From the NCBI GenBank assembly GCA_902705865.1, contig CACSIO010000062.1:78797-117392 (forward strand): a stretch of DNA of 38,596 bases. The letters are read 5' to 3'. Shown here in pieces: positions 7,528 to 16,030 of this stretch (its first letter is position 1; every line of letters begins with the position of its first letter). The notes below the pieces were generated by a model. The model saw only the letters and a list, made by a program, of their open reading frames with translations, had not been told where the DNA came from and did no database searches. This DNA is from BD1-7 clade bacterium. Lineage in GTDB: Bacteria; Pseudomonadota; Gammaproteobacteria; Pseudomonadales; DT-91. Position numbers and translations under genes: made by a program.

Positions 7528-9078
7528 ATGGACAATAATAAAATCTCTCGCCGTAGCTTTATCAAAGCCGGCGCAGTAACAACCGCGGCAGCAGGCGCTG
7601 CCCCGGCACTGGCTCATCGTCGTCGCCCACGCAAAGCCATTATTATCGGCAGTGGTTTTGGCGGTGCAGTTTCCGCTCTGCGACTGGCCGAAAAAGGCGT
7701 CGAGACCTTAGTTCTCGAACGCGGCCGATTCTGGGATAAAGAAAGCGACAACCCGTTTCCGGGCATCTTTCCAACCATCAAGCAGCCTGACGCACGCACC
7801 AGCTGGCTACAAGGCATTGACCCTAACACCGGTACATCTTTACCGAAATACACCGGTTTGATTGAGCGATTTGAAAGTGAACGTATTGCGACGCTGGTTG
7901 GCTCTGGCGTCGGCGGTGGCTCACTGGTTTACGGTGGTTCGCTCCTCCAACCTAAACAAAAACCGTTTGAAGACGCCTTCCCGCGTTTCGTTAATTACGA
8001 CTTGTTTGACCAATATTATTATCCACTCGTGCGCCAAATGATGAATGCAGGGCAAATTCCCGACGACATTCTGGCAAGCTCACCATATACCGCGATGCGC
8101 AACTACACCAATAATATGGAAGCCAGCGGCTTTGAAGTCGAGCGTGGTTTTGCTGGTCATGACTGGGATATCATACGCAAAGAATTAACCGGCGAAGAAA
8201 TACCCGCGGCTAGCATCGGCGAATTCAACTTATGCAACTCCAACGCCAAAAATACCCTCAGTAAAAACTACCTAAAATACGCACAAGAAACCGGAAAATG
8301 CGAAATCCGCGCACTCCATCAGGTCGCTAATATCGAAGAAGATTATCGCGGCGGCTATTGTGTACATGTTGAAAAGTTGGATGACGAAGGCAATGTGATC
8401 GATACCGAAACACTGCAATCTGACTTGGTCATCATGGCAGCAGGTTCAATGAATACCACCAAGCTAATGCTCAAAGCAAAACGCACCGGCAGCCTCTGGC
8501 GCCTAAACCGTTGGGTTGGCAAAAAATGGGGCAACAACGGCGATAAACTCTATCTTCGTGCGACAGCAGAGCAAGATAACATTGGCGATCAAGGTGGCCC
8601 AATCAGTATGACAGTGTTTGATCTCGACAACCCGATCAAACCAGTCACTGTTCAACATGCACCTGGCCCGGGTTTGTTCCCATTCAGCGGCTTAAACCAT
8701 TTGATCATGACCGTTCCTGATCGGCTTGGGCGTTTACGTTACAAGGTTAAAACCGACGAGCTACAGATTCTCTGGCCCGAAGATGCGGAAACGCAATCTA
8801 TTGAAGCCGGCCGCTTGGTGATGGACAAAGTCAACGCGACCGTGGGCGGCCAACAGATTCCGCTGCCTACAATTGATACGACCTATCACCCACTCGGCGG
8901 CATGCCGATCGGTAAAGCCACCGACCGCTTCGGCCGTGTCAAAGGCTACCGCGGACTCATCGTCGCCGACGGTTCGCTACTGCATGGTTCTGCCGGCTGC
9001 GCTAACCCGGCACTGACCATTGCCGCATTGGTTGAGCACAATATGGACTTCCTGATCAACTACGCACATATCGCCTGA
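7528..9078 (+). CDS. Tat-exported GMC oxidoreductase, class I cholesterol-oxidase-like
   Basis: The 516-residue protein begins with a twin-arginine signal (SRRSFIK, then an Ala-rich hydrophobic run ending PALA), so it should be exported folded with bound FAD. IIGSGFGGAVSALRLAEKG with LVLERG is the Rossmann FAD site, and GVGGGSLVYGG is the second FAD contact. The C-terminal half aligns by eye with Streptomyces-type cholesterol oxidase. H454 lies in YHPLGG and N493 in CANPALT, 39 residues apart, close to the H447/N485 catalytic pair of that enzyme. The likely reaction is O2-dependent oxidation of a 3beta-hydroxysteroid or other bulky alcohol. I use the ATG at 7528 because AGGG lies 8 bases before it; an in-frame start 11 codons upstream would bury the Tat motif. 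Exact substrate unproven. Confidence 0.85.
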   Translation: MDNNKISRRSFIKAGAVTTAAAGAAPALAHRRRPRKAIIIGSGFGGAVSALRLAEKGVETLVLERGRFWDKESDNPFPGIFPTIKQPDARTSWLQGIDPNTGTSLPKYTGLIERFESERIATLVGSGVGGGSLVYGGSLLQPKQKPFEDAFPRFVNYDLFDQYYYPLVRQMMNAGQIPDDILASSPYTAMRNYTNNMEASGFEVERGFAGHDWDIIRKELTGEEIPAASIGEFNLCNSNAKNTLSKNYLKYAQETGKCEIRALHQVANIEEDYRGGYCVHVEKLDDEGNVIDTETLQSDLVIMAAGSMNTTKLMLKAKRTGSLWRLNRWVGKKWGNNGDKLYLRATAEQDNIGDQGGPISMTVFDLDNPIKPVTVQHAPGPGLFPFSGLNHLIMTVPDRLGRLRYKVKTDELQILWPEDAETQSIEAGRLVMDKVNATVGGQQIPLPTIDTTYHPLGGMPIGKATDRFGRVKGYRGLIVADGSLLHGSAGCANPALTIAALVEHNMDFLINYAHIA

Positions 9079-9110
9079 TCACAACGTACCCACCATCGTT
9101 TCAATAACCT

Positions 9111-9137
9111 AAGCCCCGTTCTATACGGGGCTTTTTA
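9111..9137 (+). terminator. Rho-independent terminator after the cholesterol-oxidase-like gene
   Basis: AAGCCCCG and CGGGGCTT make an 8-bp stem with a TTCTATA loop, followed by T bases, 32 bases past the stop. Confidence 0.85.
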
Positions 9138-9184
9138 TGTCCTCCTGCTACGTCGTATAATGAGCGCTCAACACCTCTGACGAC

Positions 9185-10138
9185 ATGACCATGAAAGACA
9201 TATCCCTGCTGATTTCTCCCCTTGCCAAAAGCGCATATTTCGCCGACTACCTGACTGTCGCTCAAGCCGAGTGTGATGCCATCTTCACAGACACAGCCTT
9301 TACTCATCAACGGATAGGTACATTCGACTTTCTAGAGGCAACTCTGAACGACGATGATATTCAAAAGGCCATGCGCCTATCTTTTGCTCAAGGTATATTC
9401 GAACGATGTGATGGCGGATTTCAGCCCCTCGCAAGTGATGCCGGGTTTCGCTTGCATGAAGATTTTGTCGTTGGTGCCAAATACAAAGGCAAAACCAATG
9501 AAATGTTAACGCAGTTGTTACTGAATATCGGTCTTGCACATATGCCCGATAGTGCCCCTGAGACACTTAAATTGCTCGACCCTATGTGTGGTCGCGCAAC
9601 AACACTGTTATGGGGGATGCGTTATGGCATGCGCTCAAAAGGTATAGAGCAAGATCCAAAAGCCTTACAGGACCTGCAGCAGTCACTGAAAAAGTGGACC
9701 AAACTGCACCGCCAGAAACACCAGCTACAAACAGGGTTTGTGGGTAAGGCGAATAAACAAGGTAAGGGTAAGTTCCTCGACTTTCAGGCAGAAGACGCTG
9801 GCATGCGCGTGATTCATGGCGATGCAAGGGAAGCTGCCGAGCTATTGAAAGATGAAAAATTCAATCTCATCATCAGCGACCTACCCTATGGTGTTCAGCA
9901 TTTCACAACTGCAAACACTCGCAACCCACTGGCAGTGTTAGAAGAGTGTGCAGACGGCTGGGCCAACTGCCTAAAACCTGACGGGGCTATCGTGTTGGCA
10001 TTTAACAGTTACCAACCTAAACGCGCCAAATTGATAGAGTGTTTCGCTGCTCGCGGCCTCCATGCAGAGCCATTTGCAGCCCCGCATCGCATGAGCGAAG
10101 CGATTATCAGAGATATCGTAGTATTTCGTCGCTCGTGA
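9185..10138 (+). CDS. SAM-dependent methyltransferase, TRM11/UPF0020-like
   Basis: The 317-residue protein carries a Rossmann methyltransferase domain. SAM motif I is LLDPMCGRATTLLWGM (residues 130-145), an acidic IEQDP follows at 154-158, HGDA is at 211-214, and the catalytic motif IV is SDLPYG at 231-236. The DLPYG form (in place of NPPY) is typical of the TRM11/THUMP-associated group that methylates the N2 of guanosine in tRNA. No THUMP domain is evident in the about 100 residues upstream, so target recognition must differ. A Lys-rich insertion (WTKLHRQKHQ...KQGKGKF, residues 171-197) could contact RNA. There is no clear Shine-Dalgarno sequence; a second ATG two codons later is an equally possible start. 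The RNA substrate is unknown. Confidence 0.8.
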   Translation: MTMKDISLLISPLAKSAYFADYLTVAQAECDAIFTDTAFTHQRIGTFDFLEATLNDDDIQKAMRLSFAQGIFERCDGGFQPLASDAGFRLHEDFVVGAKYKGKTNEMLTQLLLNIGLAHMPDSAPETLKLLDPMCGRATTLLWGMRYGMRSKGIEQDPKALQDLQQSLKKWTKLHRQKHQLQTGFVGKANKQGKGKFLDFQAEDAGMRVIHGDAREAAELLKDEKFNLIISDLPYGVQHFTTANTRNPLAVLEECADGWANCLKPDGAIVLAFNSYQPKRAKLIECFAARGLHAEPFAAPHRMSEAIIRDIVVFRRS

Positions 10139-10162
10139 TTTTCACAACCAAGCACGGCCGGC

Positions 10163-11278
10163 TCATTTGTCGGGCGTGTTTGGCCCAACGACTTTACCAT
10201 CACGGTAGAGGTTATTGGCATCACGCGCCTCAGAGTCTGTTGCTTCAACCCAACCTGTGACTTCAAAGGTTTGTGGATCTGCACCCGACAATACCTCGAC
10301 CGGATCCCATTGCTGGCGATAGTAAACACGCTTAGCGTCTTTTAAATAACCCCGATCAAAGGCAACTATTGAGGCTGGATCAGCACCTTCAATCTTGCCC
10401 GATTGTCGATACAGCACATTGTAAACGGCCTGATCATCGATACCAATCGTTGTATCATTCTCTAATAACGAAAAAGACATCGCATCAGCCTCTGGCAGTA
10501 TGAGCTCAGCGCCGTTATAGATATGTTGCGCATCTTTACTGATATGGCCGTGCAACACTTGATGCGTGTTAGCATCAACACTCGGCAGAATCTCTCCCGC
10601 GAAGTACACATAAGATGCGCTCTCTGAGTGCCAATACGCAAACGGACCGGAGAAAATATCGTCTGCAACGCTAAAGCCATGGGGAGTCGCGCCTTCCAAA
10701 GCACGGCCTGCGAGAAACACTGACGTTCCGTCCGTCCAATACTCATCACTCCCTGCGAGATACCCATCGCCCGTTTGATCATCATTGTTTAATGGCCGAA
10801 ATGTCGTAGGGTCTTCAATCTTGAGTGCCTTACCCGCATAGAAAACATGATTTTTATCAGCTGCATACACAAACCGATCTGAATCTCCCTGAACCAGCGG
10901 TTTAAAACTGTCAGCATCGGCGTCGATAGCCAAGCCATCAAAATACACTTGCCCCTTGGCGATTGAGTAACCGCTGGTTGCAATGCCTCGAAAGCTATAC
11001 ATCAGCAATTTACCGTAACCAAAAAATAAAATTGCACTGATAACCACCACACTCGCAACCAGCAGTGCTTTGTCTGGCGCCACACCAAAAAAATGTAAGC
11101 CAAATAACCAATAGAGCGCAAAAATAATAATCGGATAGCAAAGAACAAGAGTAACGGTGAGTACAACATCTCTTTTATTCTGAGAGCCCGGTGCATCAAA
11201 CATCATTGGCGACATCATCAGCACAATCGGCCAGTACATCAAAACAAAGGCCACTAAGATATTCAGTGCAACTTTCAT
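10163..11278 (-). CDS. Membrane-anchored DKNYY-repeat protein
   Basis: The 371-residue protein has three predicted membrane helices in its first about 105 residues (VALNILVAFVLMYW, VVLTVTLVLCYPIIIFALYW, LLVASVVVISAILFFGYG). A long soluble domain built from about seven degenerate repeats follows. Each repeat combines a D-x-x-x-V-Y/F-Y/F core (DKNHVFYAGKAL, DGTSVFLAGRAL, ESASYVYFAGEIL, DAQHIYNGAELI, DAKRVYYRQQWD, DANNLYRDGKVV) with a D-P/A-x-T/S-F segment. This is the DKNYY family pattern. Members are common beside toxin/immunity or surface genes, but their function is not known. No toxin gene adjoins it here. The soluble part probably faces the periplasm. It is transcribed alone, 250 bp downstream of the epimerase gene. 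Confidence 0.8.
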   Translation of the reverse strand: MKVALNILVAFVLMYWPIVLMMSPMMFDAPGSQNKRDVVLTVTLVLCYPIIIFALYWLFGLHFFGVAPDKALLVASVVVISAILFFGYGKLLMYSFRGIATSGYSIAKGQVYFDGLAIDADADSFKPLVQGDSDRFVYAADKNHVFYAGKALKIEDPTTFRPLNNDDQTGDGYLAGSDEYWTDGTSVFLAGRALEGATPHGFSVADDIFSGPFAYWHSESASYVYFAGEILPSVDANTHQVLHGHISKDAQHIYNGAELILPEADAMSFSLLENDTTIGIDDQAVYNVLYRQSGKIEGADPASIVAFDRGYLKDAKRVYYRQQWDPVEVLSGADPQTFEVTGWVEATDSEARDANNLYRDGKVVGPNTPDK

Positions 11279-11455
11279 TATTCGTAAACCACAGGCAAAA
11301 CATCGACCTTAACAGTATGACTGTGTGGGGTAAATATCTTGATCAGAGACGTAATTCAGTTTGGAGGAATATTGACATCGCACTAACAAGAACGTGCTTA
11401 GAAAATACGTTAGCCAAGGCCATCAGTGAGCATTAGAGAAAGGGCAATCAACAGA

Positions 11456-11510
11456 CGCTGCTCAGCTTTCAGTGAGCAGCGCTCGATAGCAATCCCTGCA
11501 AAAACAGGGA
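11456..11510 (-). terminator. Two tandem stem-loops downstream of the epimerase gene
   Basis: Reading the minus strand past the epimerase stop, a TCCCTG/CAGGGA stem (11510-11493) with a T-rich loop is followed by a 9-bp CGCTGCTCA/TGAGCAGCG stem (11481-11456). Neither has a long U-run, so they may protect the 3' end as much as terminate. Confidence 0.45.
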
Positions 11511-11529
11511 GCCATCACAAACAAAAGGA

Positions 11530-12501
11530 TTAACGCTTGGCGTAATTCGGAATGCCAAAAAATGCGCGGAACGCCGGCTTAGCAATCCACTGAATCGGCT
11601 TCACAAAGGGTTTGATGAAACGGAATTTATGCTGAATATCGGCTTCGAAATCGGCCCAGCTAGTGGTCTGAAATTCGAGGATTTCTTGCGATAATTCAGT
11701 ATCCATCCAATGTGTGTAGTAGTTGGATTTACCCATTTCATTATCAGCGAAGGTAAACCCTGCCGCTCCCATAATGGTCGCAACCAGATCACGCTGACGA
11801 ACCTGACAGCTTTTACCGCCACCACCCAAGTGAATACGGTGCCAAGCTTCTTCACGTTCAACGCCATTGGCCAACGCCAGTGCTACGTCACGTGGGTGAA
11901 TATATTCAAGGCAATTATCCGCTCGGGTATCAAACATCTGACGCACCAGACGCTTATCTGCAATTTTGATATCCGCATCAATCGATACACCCACACGGAA
12001 AATCATCCAAGGCTTGGTGTGCTCAACAATGGCGGCCTCACAAGCGACTTTCTGCTCTGTGTAGTTGTCCATCGGCGCAACAGGATCGGACGCTTTTTTC
12101 ACTGTTGAATCAATAGTCTGTTCACCAAAAACGGTGAATGAGGAAGTGAAGATAAACACCGGAGAGGTATTAAGCTTTTGAATGGCTTCCAGCAACTGTT
12201 TAGTGGCATCTACGTTTACTTCCCAGGCCAGTTTCGGCAGATCATCCGTGGCTGGTGGAATCAGTGCAGCCAAGTGAATCACAGCGTCCTTCTTCACTAG
12301 CAAAGATGCCATCAGCGCCTGGTCACGAATATCACCCCAGACAATTTCTTCGACATGACCTTCATAACGTTTAGCGGCTTCTTGCGCAGGCTTGGACGCC
12401 AGATCGAAACACGTGACCTGATAGCCTTTCTTCAACAGGGCATCAAGGACATAACATCCCAAGTTGCCAAACGCGCCCGTTAGCAAAACAGATTTACTCA
12501 T
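11530..12501 (-). CDS. NAD(P)-dependent epimerase/dehydratase, extended SDR (3beta-HSD-like)
   Basis: The 323-residue protein opens with a dinucleotide-binding fold (LTGAFGNLG, residues 7-15). It carries the catalytic Ser (FTSS at 118-121) and the YxxxK pair Y147/K151 (NYTEQK) of extended short-chain dehydrogenases. IHLAALIPP at 75-83 is the conserved central strand. The family covers nucleotide-sugar epimerases and 3beta-hydroxysteroid dehydrogenase/isomerases. The C-terminal hydrophobic, basic stretch (FVKPIQWIAKPAFRAFFGIPNYAKR, residues 299-323, quoted in part: PAFRAFFGIP) suggests membrane association, as in the steroid/lipid-acting members. The upstream gene on the same strand encodes an acyl-CoA ligase, but a terminator separates them. 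The substrate is not assigned. Confidence 0.85.
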   Translation of the reverse strand: MSKSVLLTGAFGNLGCYVLDALLKKGYQVTCFDLASKPAQEAAKRYEGHVEEIVWGDIRDQALMASLLVKKDAVIHLAALIPPATDDLPKLAWEVNVDATKQLLEAIQKLNTSPVFIFTSSFTVFGEQTIDSTVKKASDPVAPMDNYTEQKVACEAAIVEHTKPWMIFRVGVSIDADIKIADKRLVRQMFDTRADNCLEYIHPRDVALALANGVEREEAWHRIHLGGGGKSCQVRQRDLVATIMGAAGFTFADNEMGKSNYYTHWMDTELSQEILEFQTTSWADFEADIQHKFRFIKPFVKPIQWIAKPAFRAFFGIPNYAKR

Positions 12502-12558
12502 GATTCAATTTCTGCTCAGTGAATTGTAAGATCGCCATCATGACAAAAATACAGGCAT

Positions 12559-12585
12559 AAAAAAAGCCGACGTCACTGTCGGCCT
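12559..12585 (-). terminator. Rho-independent terminator after the acyl-CoA ligase gene
   Basis: On the minus strand a GCCGAC/GTCGGC stem with a 6-base loop runs into seven U residues, about 57 bases beyond the ligase stop codon. Confidence 0.85.
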
Positions 12586-12641
12586 TCAAGCATGTCAAAT
12601 ACTAAATACTCATTACTGAAATTTTGCGAATTATCGCGAAA

Positions 12642-14222
12642 TTAAGCGCTGCGTAGTTCTGTTTTGAGGATTTTACCGGATGCATTCATTGGCATCGCCT
12701 CCAAAAATTCGACAAAACGAGGCACTTTATAGTTAGCAATATTCGCTTTGCAGTAGCCAACCACATCTTGCTCGGTTAACGGGCTATCAGCCTTCTTCAC
12801 TATAAATACCTTGCCCACTTCGCCCATACGTTCATCAGCCACACCCACAACCGCCGCCTGAACAACACCATCAATATTGCAGATAGCGCTCTCAATCTCA
12901 GCCGGATATACGTTAAAACCGCCTGAAATGTACATATCCTTCATGCGATCGGTGATATCGATGTAGCCGTTGGCGTCCATCGTGCCAACATCACCTGTTT
13001 TCAGCCAACCGTCAGCGGTGATGGTTTCTTCCGTTGCTTGATCGTTGTCAAAATAGCCTTTCATGACGTTGTAGCCGCGAACCCAGATTTCGCCGGCTTC
13101 ACCTTCCGGCATATCATCGCCTTGACCATCAACAATTTTCACTTCGATACCATCCATCGCGCGACCAGAAGATCCAGATATAATTTCCGCTGGGTCATCA
13201 GGGCGACAGATCGATACAAAACCGCACGTCTCAGTAAGGCCATAGGCAGTGACCACGGTTTCGAAATTCAGCTCATTACGCATGCGATTAACCAGTTCAA
13301 CAGGCACCGGTGCTGCACCGGTTACCGCAAGACGCAGGCTCGACAGGTCGTATTCTGCACGACGTGGGTGCGCAAGAATCGACTGATAGATAGTCGGAGG
13401 CCCAGGCAGCATGGTGATTTGATCATCATGAATCTGCTGCAAAACGGCATCCAGATCAAATGTCAGCACCGGAAACATCCGCGCGCCTTTAATGATGGCG
13501 GCTAACCAACCGGCTTTGTAACCAAAACTATGGAAAAACGGATTAATGATCAGGTAGTTATCACTGTCATTCAGGCCGTTGGTATCCGCCCAAGTTGTGA
13601 TGGTTCGAATATTCTGACCGTGTGCACACATGACGCCCTTTGGCTTACCCGTGGTGCCGGATGTAAACAGCATATCCATCGTATCGTCTGGAGATACATT
13701 CGCCGCCATGGCTTCAACGGCGCTTTGCTCAACATTATCGCCGCGTGTCAGAAATGCATCCCATGACGTTGCGCCATCAGCAGCATCTTCAAACAATACG
13801 ATTTCGTTACAACCCGGCAAATCTTGCTGTTTAAGCATGTCGAGATAGTTGATCACAGACTTCGGGCCCGACTGAAAAGTATCAAGAGTAAATACCATTT
13901 TGGCACCACTGCGATTGATCAGGTCTGCCGCTTCCGAGCCTTTCATCCGTGTATTCAGAGGCACTAAAACTGCGCCAATACTTTCAAGGCCAAGGCTTGC
14001 AATAATCCAAGGGCTCACGTTGGGTGCCCACACAGCGATACGATCGCCTTTTTCGATGCCCGAAGCCACGAAGGCCTTGGCTGCTTGCCAACGCAGATCA
14101 TTGAGTTGCGCATAGGTGATTTCGTTATCACCTTCCTTTATAGCCACTTTATCGCCATAGGTAACGGCGGCCTGCGTCATAATCAACGGAAGGGTTTGCG
14201 CATCAGCTGCTGCGTTCATCAT
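12642..14222 (-). CDS. AMP-forming acyl-CoA synthetase (FadD3-like)
   Basis: The 526-residue ANL-superfamily ligase activates a carboxylic acid to its CoA thioester through an acyl-adenylate. TSGTTGKPKGV (187-197) is the phosphate-binding loop, followed by AYGLTETCG, the adenylate motif GWLKTGDVG and the hinge DRMKDMYISGGFNVYP (in part: DMYISGGFNVYP). The catalytic lysine is K517 in ASGKILKTEL. The length and the compact hinge/C-domain resemble FadD3, the ligase for the steroid C/D-ring intermediate HIP, and related medium-chain ligases; this is resemblance by eye only. I use the ATG at 14222, which has GAGGA 5-6 bases upstream, rather than an in-frame start 20 codons earlier. It is followed by a strong terminator. 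Confidence 0.9.
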   Translation of the reverse strand: MMNAAADAQTLPLIMTQAAVTYGDKVAIKEGDNEITYAQLNDLRWQAAKAFVASGIEKGDRIAVWAPNVSPWIIASLGLESIGAVLVPLNTRMKGSEAADLINRSGAKMVFTLDTFQSGPKSVINYLDMLKQQDLPGCNEIVLFEDAADGATSWDAFLTRGDNVEQSAVEAMAANVSPDDTMDMLFTSGTTGKPKGVMCAHGQNIRTITTWADTNGLNDSDNYLIINPFFHSFGYKAGWLAAIIKGARMFPVLTFDLDAVLQQIHDDQITMLPGPPTIYQSILAHPRRAEYDLSSLRLAVTGAAPVPVELVNRMRNELNFETVVTAYGLTETCGFVSICRPDDPAEIISGSSGRAMDGIEVKIVDGQGDDMPEGEAGEIWVRGYNVMKGYFDNDQATEETITADGWLKTGDVGTMDANGYIDITDRMKDMYISGGFNVYPAEIESAICNIDGVVQAAVVGVADERMGEVGKVFIVKKADSPLTEQDVVGYCKANIANYKVPRFVEFLEAMPMNASGKILKTELRSA

Positions 14223-14661
14223 GATGTCCTCACGGATTTCACCCGATCGAACCGGGCTTGGGTAACAGAAACAAAACGGCACATGTTAGAAAGGTTGGCA
14301 GTGCAAAGCAAGTACAGCACGCCAGAACCCACTCAAAAGCGCATTTTTTTGCTCTGAAGCATCGTGATTTCTGTGACTCCGGGCCATGAGAAAAGGTTTC
14401 GCGCGTTCTCGAATCGGTTTCAATTAAAGTTTCTCACACAACATCGATATCGACGTAACACCCAGCAACGTACTCCAACGCCCACTATATACCCGGCCTC
14501 GCTACAAAAAACTATGCAGCCACTCCCGCTGACACAGCGACGACGGAGCAGCGAACGTAAAACATATCGCGCAAACCATTGTCTCGGTAACAGCAATCGA
14601 TCTATATTGACGGCTTCTTTTTTACCGCTAGTTACCACCAACCTAAATTAAGGATTCCCCT
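14223..14661. other. Divergent intergenic region, acyl-CoA ligase / peroxiredoxin
   Basis: This 439-bp gap contains both divergent promoters. TTGACG at 14607-14612 is a plausible -35 for the peroxiredoxin gene, but the matching -10 is poor. A TCGATATCGA palindrome lies near 14446. I see no credible gene; the open frames here lack ribosome sites and protein-like composition. Confidence 0.4.
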
Positions 14662-15141
14662 ATGAGCATTCAAGTCGGCGACCGTATCCCTAGCGCCACA
14701 TTCAAAACCATGACCGCAGACGGCCCAAAAGAAGTCACATCCGCCGGGTTGTTCGACGGCAAAAAAGTCGTTATTTTCGCCGTCCCGGGTGCATTTACAC
14801 CGACCTGTTCAGCCGCCCATTTACCAGGCTTTGTCGTGAGTGTTGACGACATCAAAGCAAAAGGTGTTGATACCGTTGTTTGTACCTCGGTAAACGATGT
14901 ATTTGTGATGGACGCTTGGGGCAAAGCCTCCAATGCTGAGCACATCACCATGCTGGCTGACGGCAACGCAACCTTCGCTCAAGCTCTGGGTTTAACACTC
15001 GACGGCAGTGGGTTTGGTATGGGCACTCGCTCAAAGCGGTATGCCATGATTGTTGATAATGGCCAGGTTGAACACCTCGCTATCGACGAAAAAGGCTTGG
15101 AAAAATCAACGGCTGAAGCCATTCTCGCAGCATTGAGTTAA
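14662..15141 (+). CDS. Peroxiredoxin, Prx5 type
   Basis: The 159-residue thiol peroxidase belongs to the atypical 2-Cys/Prx5 group. It reduces H2O2 and organic hydroperoxides, usually with glutathione/glutaredoxin or thioredoxin as reductant. The active-site segment PGAFTPTCSAAHLPGF places the peroxidatic cysteine at C49. A second cysteine, C74 (VVCTSVNDVFV), sits where many Prx5 proteins carry a non-resolving Cys. WGKASNA and GMGTRSKRYAMIVDNG are family-typical. It is cytoplasmic with no signal peptide. AAGGA lies 8 bases before the ATG. It shares direction with the Dps gene 200 bp downstream, but a hairpin lies between them, so co-regulation rather than co-transcription is likely. Confidence 0.93.
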   Translation: MSIQVGDRIPSATFKTMTADGPKEVTSAGLFDGKKVVIFAVPGAFTPTCSAAHLPGFVVSVDDIKAKGVDTVVCTSVNDVFVMDAWGKASNAEHITMLADGNATFAQALGLTLDGSGFGMGTRSKRYAMIVDNGQVEHLAIDEKGLEKSTAEAILAALS

Positions 15142-15151
15142 TTTCTATGCT

Positions 15152-15185
15152 GAAAGCAGGCTAAGTATATGTAACGCCTGCTTTC
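15152..15185 (+). terminator. Hairpin terminator after the peroxiredoxin gene
   Basis: GAAAGCAGGC and GCCTGCTTTC form a perfect 10-bp stem with a 14-base loop, starting 10 bases after the stop. It is followed by AATTT only, a weak U-tract. Confidence 0.6.
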
Positions 15186-15341
15186 AATTTCCATTCTACC
15201 CACTGACTTTCACCCTCTCTGCCATCCTGATAACCCCGCAAGAATTCATCAAAACCTGTCTGCACACTCGAATCATCTGCGTGATTACTAGTCGAAAAAA
15301 CGTGAACACCTAGGATTCCGCACCGACAGACGAGGTACTGC

Positions 15342-15812
15342 ATGACACAGATTAACATTGGCATCAGCAAAAAAGGCCGTAAGGCGATTACCGAAGCTCT
15401 CAAGGTTTTACTCGCCGACACCTACACACTCTATCTTCAAACCCATAATTTCCATTGGAATGTAACAGGGCCGCGCTTTCGTGAACTGCACTTGATGTTC
15501 GAAGAGCAATACAACGAGCTCTGGCTTGCGGTCGACGACATTGCAGAGCGCATCCGTACGTTGGATGAACCCGCTCCTGGCACCTATAAAGCCTTTGCCA
15601 AGCTCACCAATATCAAAGATACCGAGGGCTATCCATCAGCCGAAGAAATGATTGACCTGCTGACCGTTGGTAATGAACAGGTGGTAAAAACCTGCCGAAA
15701 AGTTCTCAAGGTTGCTTCTGAAGAAGACGATGAATCAACACTGTCGTTGGCATCTGATCGTATGGGGGTCCATGAAAAAGCCGCTTGGATGCTGCGTGCG
15801 CTCAACAAGTAA
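15342..15812 (+). CDS. dps: Dps-family DNA-binding ferritin-like protein
   Basis: The 156-residue protein should form the dodecameric Dps cage that oxidises Fe(II) with H2O2 and shields DNA during stress or stationary phase. The ferroxidase ligands keep the family spacing: H38 (NFHWNV), H50, D65 and E69 (AVDDIAERI). E54 replaces the aspartate found in E. coli Dps. The N-terminal tail is short with a few lysines (SKKGRKA, 9-15), so DNA binding may be weak compared with the longer Lys-rich tail of the E. coli protein. CGAGGT sits 6 bases before the ATG. It lies 200 bp after the peroxiredoxin gene, forming an oxidative-stress pair in which OxyR control is plausible, but I see no clear OxyR site. 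Confidence 0.93.
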   Translation: MTQINIGISKKGRKAITEALKVLLADTYTLYLQTHNFHWNVTGPRFRELHLMFEEQYNELWLAVDDIAERIRTLDEPAPGTYKAFAKLTNIKDTEGYPSAEEMIDLLTVGNEQVVKTCRKVLKVASEEDDESTLSLASDRMGVHEKAAWMLRALNK

Positions 15813-16030
15813 CCGCTTTATTGACTATATTTTGACTATGTAGCACACGACGTATTCAGCGAAACAGAGCCGCTGTTTAAAAAGCAGTATATGGGTGCAG
15901 CAGTAAACGTATCGCAAGCTGTTTTTCAGTTTGCCACAGACGAAAACTCCATTATACCCAGCCAATGCTAACACTCTGTGCCAATGGCACGCTGAGTCAA
16001 CATCACCAATGATACTCTCAAGGATCCACC

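Noticed and set aside
11279..11529. Possible small RNA upstream of the DKNYY gene
   Set aside because: The two hairpins are better explained as the 3' end of the epimerase transcript; no promoter-like sequence precedes them.
13038..13505. 155-codon plus-strand frame inside the acyl-CoA ligase
   Set aside because: It is antisense to the well-conserved ligase core and is His/Arg-rich as expected of a shadow frame.
15821..15840. Direct repeat TTGACTAT twice after dps as a possible promoter or regulator site
   Set aside because: No properly spaced -10 follows either copy, and two short copies are not beyond chance in AT-rich intergenic DNA.
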